From: Clostridiales bacterium
GTDB lineage: Bacteria > Bacillota > Clostridia > Saccharofermentanales > UBA5734
Assembly: GCA_007135995.1 (NCBI GenBank)
Contig: SLHU01000368.1
Span: 1-5,347, forward strand
Direction: 5' to 3'
Length of the DNA: 5,347 nt
Shown in pieces: positions 1 through 5,347 of this stretch. The position numbers and the translations under genes are program-made. Every line of letters starts with the position of its first letter. Within the stretch, counting starts at the first letter, position 1. Below the pieces are notes generated by a model. The model saw nothing but the letters and a program-made list of their open reading frames with translations. It did not search any database and was not told the DNA's origin.

Positions 1-1
1 C

Positions 2-415
2 AGCAAAGGATGCGAGTTTGGTCTCAGACCTTTGCGGACACCCGGCAAAGAAGAACATGCCACAGCTGAAACCCTCATGAAAGCACTCGATATGGTGCAT
101 CTGGCCAGGCGTGACTGCAGTCAGCTGGGAAAATCTGATTTGCTTCGAGCCCTTGTCGCGCAGGCGATCATGTGCCAGCCGGCGCTGCTGCTGATTGATG
201 ATCCGATTGATGATATTTCAGAATCGGTACGGGAACCTTTGCTGCGGTACCTTACCAGGCAGGCGGCTGCCGGCAGAACCATCGTGATGACCAGCCATAA
301 AGCGGACCAAGCTTTCATCACACCGGACTTTCAGCTGATACAGCTTGATGATACTGTTGAAATGGACATAAGAGGAACGACAAAGCATAAAGCAGATGGC
401 GGGTTTATTTTCTGA
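2..415 (+). CDS. ABC-type ATPase, C-terminal part, divergent (partial at left edge)
   Basis: This frame is open from the first complete codon of the window, so the N-terminus with Walker A and probably the Q-loop lies outside; a TTG at 32 is not needed as a start. The 137 visible residues follow the order of an ABC nucleotide-binding domain. An FGLR stretch near residue 6 is placed as in PotA/MalK-like ATPases. A signature region LGKSD follows at 42-46 where LSGGQ is expected, then Walker B ALLLIDDP at 61-68 and an H-loop TSH with His99. Two features are unusual: the signature lacks the Gly-Gly pair, and the residue after the Walker B Asp is Asp67 instead of the catalytic Glu. The protein ends about 38 residues after the H-loop, so there is no long TOBE-type C-terminal domain. 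It may hydrolyse ATP poorly or be a specialised partner subunit. Substrate and partners are unknown. Its stop overlaps the thpR start. Confidence 0.75.
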   Translation, partial: SKGCEFGLRPLRTPGKEEHATAETLMKALDMVHLARRDCSQLGKSDLLRALVAQAIMCQPALLLIDDPIDDISESVREPLLRYLTRQAAAGRTIVMTSHKADQAFITPDFQLIQLDDTVEMDIRGTTKHKADGGFIF

Positions 416-969
416 TGAAGCGACGATTGTTTTTTGCTGTCTGTTTTAATGACCATTTTCGTCAGCATCTGTCAGAAATGATCAGCCAGCTCAAGAAATC
501 AGGTATCAGCGGACGTTTTGCCAGAATTGAGAATCTGCATTTGACCTTACAGTTTATCGGTGATGTGGAAGACACAATGCTGCCTGATTTATCTGATATA
601 CTCAGAAAAACAGCTGCTCAAACGCCTGCGTTTGAGCTTTCTGTATCGGCGCTTGGCTGTTTTGGCCGACGCAGTGAAATATTGTGGCTTGGACTGGAAA
701 CATGTGAGCAGCTGACAAACATGCAGCGGCTTCTGACACAAGCGCTGGAAGAAGCAAAACTTCCCTGTGAACAAAGAGCCTTCAGACCGCATATCACACT
801 GGTCAGGCAGGCAAAATTCAAACCAGACTGTTTACCGGCACTTAACCGCTTTATACCTGCGTTCGGGCAGACGGTGTCAGAAATAGCGCTGATGGAAAGC
901 CTTTTGCTGAACGGCAGACGCCAGTACCTTGCCGTTGAGAAGCAACAGCTGCGCACCATCAGTAACTGA
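415..969 (+). CDS. thpR: RNA 2',3'-cyclic phosphodiesterase ThpR (LigT / 2H phosphoesterase family)
   Basis: The 184-residue product has the usual length of bacterial ThpR/LigT proteins. These open 2',3'-cyclic phosphate ends on RNA to 2'-phosphate, and some also show reversible 2'-5' RNA ligase activity in vitro. The two HxTx motifs that define the 2H active site are both present: His42-Leu-Thr44 (HLTL, followed by QFIGDV) and His126-Ile-Thr128 (HITL, preceded by FRP). The N-terminus MKRRLFFAV is the family's typical first beta strand. The ATG lies in the overlap TGATG with the upstream ATPase stop, and no strong ribosome-binding site precedes it, so translation is probably coupled to that gene. 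A probable terminator follows directly. The physiological substrate in bacteria is not settled, and the link to the ATPase appears to be co-transcription only. The family call is firm. Confidence 0.92.
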   Translation: MKRRLFFAVCFNDHFRQHLSEMISQLKKSGISGRFARIENLHLTLQFIGDVEDTMLPDLSDILRKTAAQTPAFELSVSALGCFGRRSEILWLGLETCEQLTNMQRLLTQALEEAKLPCEQRAFRPHITLVRQAKFKPDCLPALNRFIPAFGQTVSEIALMESLLLNGRRQYLAVEKQQLRTISN

Positions 970-1002
970 CGGCTGAGTTTCTTTCTGGTCAGCGGTTTTT
1001 TT
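969..1002 (+). terminator. Probable Rho-independent terminator after thpR
   Basis: The arms GCTGA (972-976) and TCAGC (989-993) can form a five-pair stem. Beyond a G-G mismatch it is extended by C970-G995 and A969-T996. A run of seven T (996-1002) follows at once. The stem is short and the loop is 12 nt, so it is moderate in strength, but its position immediately after the thpR stop fits the end of the upstream operon. An alternative register pairs CTGAC (966-970) with GTCAG (988-992). Confidence 0.6.
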
Positions 1003-1111
1003 GCCTTGATTCATATGCCTGCTTTATTTGCTTTGATCCATACGACGGTATCGTCTGATGACCGCCTGTCACAGCGCGTTTTACAGTATCTGTGCAGGCG
1101 TATGCCTTGAT
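1001..1111 (+). repeat. Short direct repeats TGCYTTGAT upstream of the maturase promoter
   Basis: A 15-bp word, TTGCCTTGATTCATA at 1001-1015, recurs with 13 of 15 matches as TTGCTTTGATCCATA at 1028-1042. Its core TGCCTTGAT appears a third time, identical, at 1103-1111, just before the -35 box at 1113. Repeated words upstream of and touching a promoter could be binding sites for a regulator. The spacing (27 and 74 bp) is not uniform, so this is only a suggestion. On the minus strand the two longer copies contain short reading frames starting at ATG, but these look spurious. Confidence 0.4.
1063..1100. repeat. Imperfect inverted repeat upstream of the maturase promoter
   Basis: CGCCTG (1063-1068), one extra T, and CACAG (1070-1074) are complementary to CTGTG (1090-1094) and CAGGCG (1095-1100). 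This gives 11 base pairs with a single bulge around a 15-nt centre. No T-run follows on either strand, so it is not an obvious terminator. Its centre lies about 67 bp upstream of the predicted transcription start, where an activator could sit, but no known operator is recognised. In read-through RNA it would fold as a stable hairpin. Confidence 0.5.
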
Positions 1112-1112
1112 A

Positions 1113-1142
1113 TTGACAGCCGGGGTGATTTGTCATCATAAT
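1113..1142 (+). promoter_or_regulatory. Predicted sigma-70/sigma-A promoter for the maturase-lipoprotein operon
   Basis: A perfect -35 box TTGACA (1113-1118) is followed after 18 bp by CATAAT (1137-1142), five of six matches to TATAAT. No TGn extension of the -10 box is present. Transcription would start near 1148-1150, leaving an untranslated leader of about 205 nt before the ATG at 1357. This is the best promoter match I see on the plus strand between thpR and the maturase gene. Confidence 0.6.
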
Positions 1143-1243
1143 AGAGCATTAACCATTGGGTATGCCGCTTGGCATGTAGTTGACGAATCAACAAATGATG
1201 CTGCTGCCTGAATGCATGCCAGTCAGTTATGCCAGAAAAAAAT

Positions 1244-1250
1244 AAGGAGG
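1244..1250 (+). promoter_or_regulatory. Orphan Shine-Dalgarno AAGGAGG far from any start codon
   Basis: This is a perfect anti-16S match, AAGGAGG, but no ATG, GTG or TTG occurs in the next 40 nt in any frame. The next start codon of a real gene is ATG 1357, more than 100 nt away. It would serve that ATG well if the sequence between the ACCAG repeats (1252-1256 and 1348-1352) were absent or folded away, because the spacing would then be 10 nt. The ATG at 1357 itself has only a weak AGGA (1335-1338), 18 nt upstream. Confidence 0.5.
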
Positions 1251-1251
1251 C

Positions 1252-1352
1252 ACCAGAATCTCATCCGACTAAACCTGATCAATCAGGCATACATGCAAAG
1301 GCGTGTCGTTTAAAGACATGGCGATTGCTTAGCCAGGATGATTCTGAACCAG
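1252..1352 (+). repeat. Candidate small insertion or folded domain between Shine-Dalgarno and start codon
   Basis: The segment is bounded by the direct repeats ACCAG at 1252-1256 and 1348-1352, which could be a 5-bp target duplication. Inverted repeats lie next to them: CAGAATC-tc-ATCC (1254-1266) is complementary to GGAT-GATTCTG (1336-1346), 11 pairs with a 2-nt bulge. Inside are a near-palindrome CCTGATCAATCAGG (1274-1287) and two hairpins (1291-1306 and 1319-1335). As RNA this makes a closed multi-branched domain. As DNA it looks like a MITE-sized insertion of about 91 bp plus a duplication. No transposase or known element is recognised, and 5-bp repeats can arise by chance. Confidence 0.4.
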
Positions 1353-1356
1353 TAAT

Positions 1357-2505
1357 ATGCAGTCAATCAGTTTACTTATAAAACCAGCTTCAAGCTTATG
1401 TAATCTTCGCTGCCAGTATTGTTTTTATCACGATGTATCCGAGCACCGGCTCATCCCTTCATACGGGATGATGCCTGTTGAGAGACTGGAGGGCATTGTC
1501 AGACAGGCGTTTGCTGAGTCAGACGGACCGGTGACGTTTGCTTTTCAGGGTGGTGAACCCACATTGGCAGGTCTGGATTTTTACCGGCAGCTGATCATCT
1601 TTACAAGAAAATACAACAAAAAAAACAAAGATGTGTTTTTCGCGCTGCAGACAAACGGACAGGTAATCAACAAAGAATGGGCTGATTTTTTAGCTGAACA
1701 CCGGTTTCTGGTCGGCTTGTCACTGGATGGTGATAAAGCGATTCACGATGCTATGCGTCAGGACGCTAACGGCAAGGGCTCGTTTAATCAGGTGATGCGG
1801 GCGGTAGATTTCTTCAGGAAAAGTGGTGTTGAATTTAATATTCTGACAGTCATCAACAGCCATGTCGCGCGTCATATTGAGAAGATCTACCGGTTTTATC
1901 GTAAAAATCAGTTTGACTATCTGCAGTTTATTCCCTGTCTGCCGCCGCTTGGCGCAGATCCAAAGGACATTGCTTTTTCTTTATCTGCTGAACGTTACGG
2001 CCAGTTTCTGAAAAAACTGTTTGACTTATGGTATAACGATTTCAATCAGGGACGGTATGTCAGCATCCGTCATTTTGACAATCTGGTGCGCATGATAGCC
2101 GGAGAACAGCCGGAACTATGCGGCATGAACGGTCGCTGCACGTGCCAGTTTGTGATTGAGTCTGATGGCAGTGTATACCCCTGTGATTTTTACGTTACAG
2201 ATGAGTGGAGACTTGGATATGCGGGTGATCAAAGTTTTGAGCAATTGAGTCAATCAGAGAAAGCAAAAACTTTCCTGACACAGTCAGGCAGTCCGCTTGA
2301 TGCGTGCAGTGAATGTGAATGGCTGCCGCTTTGCCGCGGCGGCTGCAGGCGTGACCGTGAACTGCCCGGACAAGGCAGCGAACTTGGCAATAACCAGTTT
2401 TGTGAAGCTTACAAGACTTTTTTCCCGTATGCCTGGCCGAGGCTGAGACAGCTGGCCATGCAGTATAAGAGCGGTCAGCTGGGGGGTCAGGCAAATGGCT
2501 CATGA
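1357..2505 (+). CDS. Anaerobic sulfatase-maturating enzyme (radical SAM, SPASM domain)
   Basis: The 382-residue protein closely resembles clostridial anSME from end to end. That cytoplasmic enzyme uses S-adenosylmethionine to oxidise an active-site Cys or Ser of type I sulfatases to formylglycine without oxygen. The radical SAM motif CxxxCxxC is at Cys15, Cys19 and Cys22, and the SAM-binding GGEP is at 65-68. The SPASM region carries Cys255, Cys261, Cys276, Cys317, Cys320, Cys326, Cys330 and Cys349, the set that holds two auxiliary [4Fe-4S] clusters in the C. perfringens enzyme; numbering is almost identical. Asp277, the proposed general base, is conserved. An in-frame TGA at 1345-1347 makes ATG 1357 the only start, although no good Shine-Dalgarno is next to it. 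The lipoprotein gene follows after 19 bp. No sulfatase is visible, so the target lies elsewhere or differs; related SPASM enzymes modify peptides. Confidence 0.92.
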   Translation: MQSISLLIKPASSLCNLRCQYCFYHDVSEHRLIPSYGMMPVERLEGIVRQAFAESDGPVTFAFQGGEPTLAGLDFYRQLIIFTRKYNKKNKDVFFALQTNGQVINKEWADFLAEHRFLVGLSLDGDKAIHDAMRQDANGKGSFNQVMRAVDFFRKSGVEFNILTVINSHVARHIEKIYRFYRKNQFDYLQFIPCLPPLGADPKDIAFSLSAERYGQFLKKLFDLWYNDFNQGRYVSIRHFDNLVRMIAGEQPELCGMNGRCTCQFVIESDGSVYPCDFYVTDEWRLGYAGDQSFEQLSQSEKAKTFLTQSGSPLDACSECEWLPLCRGGCRRDRELPGQGSELGNNQFCEAYKTFFPYAWPRLRQLAMQYKSGQLGGQANGS

Positions 2506-2511
2506 CTGGCA

Positions 2512-2516
2512 AGGGG
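2512..2516 (+). promoter_or_regulatory. Ribosome binding site supporting the GTG start of the lipoprotein gene
   Basis: AGGGG, within AAGGGG, lies 8 nt before GTG 2525. No in-frame ATG exists between this site and the hydrophobic signal segment. This supports the GTG as the start and gives the lipoprotein a long basic N-terminal region. Confidence 0.6.
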
Positions 2517-2524
2517 ATCATTAA

Positions 2525-3970
2525 GTGAAAACATTTGAAGATAAACCAGATAATCATGAACAAATCAAGCGTCAAGATCATAAGAAGGCTGTAATAAAAC
2601 GGACAGCCGCACTGCGGGCCACAGCTTTGCTACTGGCCGGTTTGTTAGTGCTGCTGCCTGGCTGCGGCCTGGCAAGGAATTTCCTGCCGGAAGCCTATGA
2701 GCTGCCGGATCCGGGTACATTTAATACGACTGAAAGCGCCGGTCAAAACAGTTCAGATACACATGACACATCTGATCCACAGCCCGGTACCAGTCTTGAG
2801 ACAGTCGCCAGGACCAGCGAGGATGGTTCAGAATCAACAATTGATCCGTCTGAAGACAGCCAGACTCAAACCCAGAAGGAAACAAGCCGGGAGACTGCCG
2901 CAGAAACAACGGTGGCTGTCAGGCGCGAAATCGACGAAGCCTTCAGCCGGGAAGCCGCCAGCCTGATGACACAGCAGCTGGAAGATCTGCAGCGGGAGCT
3001 TGTGCTGGACAGTCTGTTTGAAAAGTACTGGATAACTGAATCACAAATAGATGGTGTCGTGACACGTCTGTATGACGTTTTTCACCAGGTCTATAACCAG
3101 AACCCATGGTTTTTTTATCTCAACGGTTCAGCACGTATGAGCTATTCACTGCAGACCGGAGCAGAAAGCAGACTGAAGTCAATGTCCCTACAGCCTGATT
3201 ATCATACGTTTGCCGCCGGGATGTCAGATGCCGAGCTGCAGTCGGTGATCAGACAAGTTGACCAGTTTGTTGAACAAAGCGCTCAGGCTGTCAGGCAGCA
3301 AACCACTGAGCCCTGGCAGCAGCTTCGTCTGGTTCATCAATTTCTGATTCGGCACATTGTTTATGATGAAACAGAAAATCAGGATAACAACCACGCTGCC
3401 GCAGCGCTTCTGGACGGCCTTACCTTATGCCAGGGCTATGCACAGGCTTTTCAGATGATCGGACAGCGTCTTGGGCATGATGTGATGATGATCACCGGGG
3501 AATCGAACGCGCAAGGCCATGCCTGGAATCTGGTAAAGCTCAACGGACAGTATTACCATGTAGATGTCACACATGATGATCCTGTCCCTGACCGGGGGCC
3601 AGACCAGCCGGTGAGGCACCTTCATTTTATGCGTTCTGATAGCATAATGCGTGAAACTCATCGCTGGCAGTCGGATCAGTTCCCGGCAGCCCCGCAAGAT
3701 GGCGCTCATTATTATCGGCAGACAGGCAGGACAGCAGGGTCTGCAGAAGAAATGGAAACCATGCTCGGCGGCCAGCTGCGTCAGCATGACTTTGAAGCGC
3801 AGTCGGTTTTCTTTTTGGAACTGCTTTATACTGGCGACAGCCTGCCAGGCAGGGAAACGGTTGAACGCGTCATGCAAGAAGCGCTTCAGGATAATCAGAC
3901 ATCAGGACAAGTCTATTACCGGATTCATCTTGGCAAATCCGTGATCATTGTTGAAGTGTTCACATCCTGA
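2525..3970 (+). CDS. Lipoprotein with transglutaminase-like (Cys-His-Asp) domain
   Basis: The 481-residue protein has a long basic N-region (1-34), a hydrophobic stretch (about 31-46) and a lipobox-like LPGC with Cys47, so it is probably lipid-anchored on the outer face of the cytoplasmic membrane. Proline at -2 is not the usual lipobox residue. Residues about 60-130 form a Ser/Thr/Glu/Asp-rich, low-complexity linker typical of exported spacers. The transglutaminase-like core follows: Cys302 in LCQGYAQAF, His332 in GHAWN, and Asp347 in YHVDVTHDDP, the expected triad. His350 stands where many relatives have Trp. About 110 residues after the triad have no recognised fold. Such domains may be cysteine proteases, peptidases or cross-linkers acting on cell-wall or surface proteins; the substrate cannot be told. 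It shares an operon with the maturase and meets the ABC exporter gene tail to tail. Confidence 0.85.
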   Translation: MKTFEDKPDNHEQIKRQDHKKAVIKRTAALRATALLLAGLLVLLPGCGLARNFLPEAYELPDPGTFNTTESAGQNSSDTHDTSDPQPGTSLETVARTSEDGSESTIDPSEDSQTQTQKETSRETAAETTVAVRREIDEAFSREAASLMTQQLEDLQRELVLDSLFEKYWITESQIDGVVTRLYDVFHQVYNQNPWFFYLNGSARMSYSLQTGAESRLKSMSLQPDYHTFAAGMSDAELQSVIRQVDQFVEQSAQAVRQQTTEPWQQLRLVHQFLIRHIVYDETENQDNNHAAAALLDGLTLCQGYAQAFQMIGQRLGHDVMMITGESNAQGHAWNLVKLNGQYYHVDVTHDDPVPDRGPDQPVRHLHFMRSDSIMRETHRWQSDQFPAAPQDGAHYYRQTGRTAGSAEEMETMLGGQLRQHDFEAQSVFFLELLYTGDSLPGRETVERVMQEALQDNQTSGQVYYRIHLGKSVIIVEVFTS

Positions 3971-3980
3971 GGACAGCTGA

Positions 3981-5347
3981 CTACATTGACTCCGGTTCAT
4001 TATTTGTCTCAAACTGACTATAATACAGATCTGCATAAAAGCCCCTGGCCGCCAGCAGCTGTTCATGTGTACCCTGTTCAACAATATCGCCGTCTCGAAG
4101 CGCCAGGATCAAGTCGGCGTCACGGATGGTTGAAAGACGGTGCGCGATGATAAAACTGGTTCTGTTTTCCATCAGCTTGAGCATCGCTTTCTGAATCAAA
4201 ACTTCTGTTCGTGTGTCAACAGAACTCGTTGCTTCATCAAGAATCATGATTTTCGGGTTGGCCAGGACAGCACGGGCAATGGTGATCAGCTGCTTTTGTC
4301 CTTGTGAGATATTGCTGATTTCTTCGTTAAGCACCATGTCATATCCGTGCGGCAGTGTGTGGATAAAGTGATCGGCATAAGCTGTTCGTGCAGCCTCAAT
4401 AATTTCTTCATCACTTGCATCTAGCCGGCCATACCGGATATTCTCACGAATGGTTCCGTTAAATAGCCAGGTATCCTGCAGCACCATGCCAAAAAGGCTG
4501 CGCAGGTCAGAACGGCTGTATGTGTTGCTGTCTTTCCCATCAATAAGGATGCGGCCGTCGTTAAGCTCATAAAAACGCATCAGCAGCTTGACGAGTGTTG
4601 TTTTACCTGCGCCGGTCGGTCCGACAATCGCGATGCGCTGACCGGGCCTGACATCCAGCGAAAAATCCTTGATGATAATCTGATCGGGTACATAACCAAA
4701 ACGGACATGATCGAAGGTGACACGGCCCTGTATGTATTCCGACTGAATTTCCGACTCGACATCAGCGATTTCCTCATCTTCATCAAGAAATTCAAACACC
4801 CGTTCTGAAGCAGCCATCGTAGACTGCAGGACCGTGGCGATGCCGGCCACCTGCGAAATCGGCTGGACAAACTGGCGAATATACTGAATAAAAGCCTGAA
4901 TATTGCCAACTGTAATCATCTGGCGCATGGCCAGCCAGCCGCCGATAATGACAACCACAACATAACCCAGATTACCAATAAAATTCATCATCGGCATCAT
5001 CATTCCGGATAAAAACTGTGATTTCCAGGCAGATGAATAAAGTTTATCATTTAGACTGCGAAACTGGTCAATGGACCTTTCCTCGCCATTGTAAACCTTA
5101 ACCACGACATGCCCTGCGTACATTTCCTCAATATGGCCGTTTGTCTCGCCAAGAACGGCCTGCTGCTGAGCGAAGTATTTTTGCGAAAACTTGACGACAA
5201 CCGTAATCAGAAGCGTCGACAGCGGCAATATCAGCAGCGCAGCCAGGGTCATCTGCCAGCTGATCGTCAGCATCATGACAATAATCCCGACGAGCATGGT
5301 GATAGAAGCAACCATCTGAGAAAGGCTTTGGTTCAGTGTATTACTGA
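3981..5347 (-). CDS. ABC exporter half-transporter, permease fused to ATPase (partial at right edge)
   Basis: The frame stays open to the right edge, so the ATG at 5315 is internal and roughly the first 150 residues (early membrane helices) are missing compared with the usual 580-630. The 454 visible residues begin with SNTLNQSLSQ, typical of the third helix of LmrA/MsbA-like exporters, and contain about four membrane segments (roughly 8-30, 32-52, 110-140 and 147-172). The ATPase domain is complete: Walker A GPTGAGKT (242-249), Q-loop Gln290, signature ISQGQ (346-350), Walker B IMILDE (366-371) with catalytic Glu371, and H-loop His402. The SQGQ form of the signature is common in the YfiC/LmrA-like heterodimer group, so a second half-transporter may lie upstream, outside the window. 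Drugs, lipids or peptides are possible substrates; none can be assigned. Only 10 bp separate its TAG from the lipoprotein stop, with no clear terminator between. Confidence 0.92.
   Translation of the reverse strand, partial: SNTLNQSLSQMVASITMLVGIIVMMLTISWQMTLAALLILPLSTLLITVVVKFSQKYFAQQQAVLGETNGHIEEMYAGHVVVKVYNGEERSIDQFRSLNDKLYSSAWKSQFLSGMMMPMMNFIGNLGYVVVVIIGGWLAMRQMITVGNIQAFIQYIRQFVQPISQVAGIATVLQSTMAASERVFEFLDEDEEIADVESEIQSEYIQGRVTFDHVRFGYVPDQIIIKDFSLDVRPGQRIAIVGPTGAGKTTLVKLLMRFYELNDGRILIDGKDSNTYSRSDLRSLFGMVLQDTWLFNGTIRENIRYGRLDASDEEIIEAARTAYADHFIHTLPHGYDMVLNEEISNISQGQKQLITIARAVLANPKIMILDEATSSVDTRTEVLIQKAMLKLMENRTSFIIAHRLSTIRDADLILALRDGDIVEQGTHEQLLAARGFYADLYYSQFETNNEPESM

Larger units (their letters stand above)
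1149..1356 (+). promoter_or_regulatory. Long structured 5' leader of the maturase gene
   Basis: About 205 nt separate the predicted transcription start from the ATG. Local hairpins seen by eye are: ATGCC/GGCAT with loop GCTT, extended by two G-U pairs (1160-1177); GTTGA/TCAAC with loop CGAA (1179-1192); ACATGC/GCGTGT with loop AAAG and one G-U pair (1291-1306); and TGGC/GCCA (1319-1335). Two alternatives compete with the first hairpin: TTGGCATG (1169-1176) with CATGCCAG (1215-1222), and GTATGCC (1160-1166) with GGCATAC (1286-1292). A 34-codon frame from ATG 1212 to the TAA at 1314 and a five-codon frame (1338-1355) exist, but neither has clear support as a gene. I do not recognise a known riboswitch, T-box or tRNA. 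Structure inferred by eye, not computed. Confidence 0.4.

Noticed and set aside
878..1014. Minus-strand frame starting at ATG 1014-1012 and running into thpR
   Set aside because: It is about 45 codons, overlaps the recognised thpR gene antisense, and its lysine run is simply the complement of the terminator T-run.
1212..1316. 34-codon reading frame in the leader (ATG 1212 to TAA 1314-1316)
   Set aside because: No Shine-Dalgarno lies upstream of its ATG, the AAGGAGG falls inside it, and the predicted peptide has no recognisable signal segment or motif. A leader peptide cannot be excluded, but nothing supports it.
1254..1346. tRNA-like cloverleaf in the closed, multi-branched domain
   Set aside because: There is no GTTC-type T-loop, no 7-bp acceptor stem without bulge, and no proper anticodon arm or CCA end.
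1338..1355. Five-codon frame (Met-Ile-Leu-Asn-Gln) stopping one base before the maturase ATG
   Set aside because: It could couple translation to the maturase start, but it has no ribosome-binding site of its own, and a frame this short is expected by chance.
2663..2677. Cys47-Gly-Leu-Ala-Arg51 in the lipoprotein resembles the sulfatase motif CxPxR/CxAxR targeted by the upstream maturase
   Set aside because: Pro or Ala is needed at the third position, where Leu is found, and Cys47 is better explained as the lipid-modified lipobox cysteine.
3940..4010. Bidirectional terminator between the convergent lipoprotein and ABC exporter genes
   Set aside because: Only 10 bp separate the stops, and I see no stable stem followed by a T-run on either strand.
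3981..5315. ATG at 5315 as the true start of the ABC exporter
   Set aside because: The frame continues upstream with residues SNTLNQSLSQ that belong to the exporter family's membrane domain, so the gene is cut by the window edge.

Overview
The window holds five protein genes from what looks like an anaerobic member of the Bacillota (Firmicutes). I infer this from the oxygen-sensitive radical SAM sulfatase-maturase of clostridial type, a lipoprotein with a Ser/Thr/Glu/Asp-rich linker, an LmrA/YfiC-like ABC exporter half, and a strong AAGGAGG Shine-Dalgarno sequence. I cannot place it to genus.

Left end (2-969, plus strand). The C-terminal part of a divergent ABC-type ATPase enters from outside the window. 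It overlaps by one base (TGATG) the gene for the RNA 2',3'-cyclic phosphodiesterase ThpR (LigT family). A probable intrinsic terminator follows (969-1002).

Middle non-coding stretch (1003-1356, about 350 bp). No convincing gene lies here, but it is dense in signals: three copies of TGCYTTGAT, an imperfect palindrome at 1063-1100, a good sigma-A type promoter (TTGACA-18-CATAAT), and a long leader of about 205 nt with several hairpins, some mutually exclusive. The leader has a perfect Shine-Dalgarno (1244-1250) with no start codon near it, while the gene that follows starts at 1357 with no good site of its own. The roughly 96 bp separating them are bounded by ACCAG direct repeats and near-terminal inverted repeats. 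Removing them would put the orphan Shine-Dalgarno 10 nt before the ATG. This is the most interesting feature of the window: either a small MITE-like insertion or a folded RNA domain that brings ribosome-binding site and start codon together.

Right of it (1357-3970, plus strand), a two-gene operon encodes an anaerobic sulfatase-maturating enzyme with all expected iron-sulfur cysteines, then, after 19 bp, an exported lipoprotein with a transglutaminase-like Cys-His-Asp domain. No sulfatase is visible, so the maturase probably acts on a target encoded elsewhere, or on an unknown one.

Right end (3981-5347, minus strand). The C-terminal three quarters of an ABC exporter half-transporter converges on the lipoprotein gene with only 10 bp between the stop codons and leaves the window at its N-terminal side.
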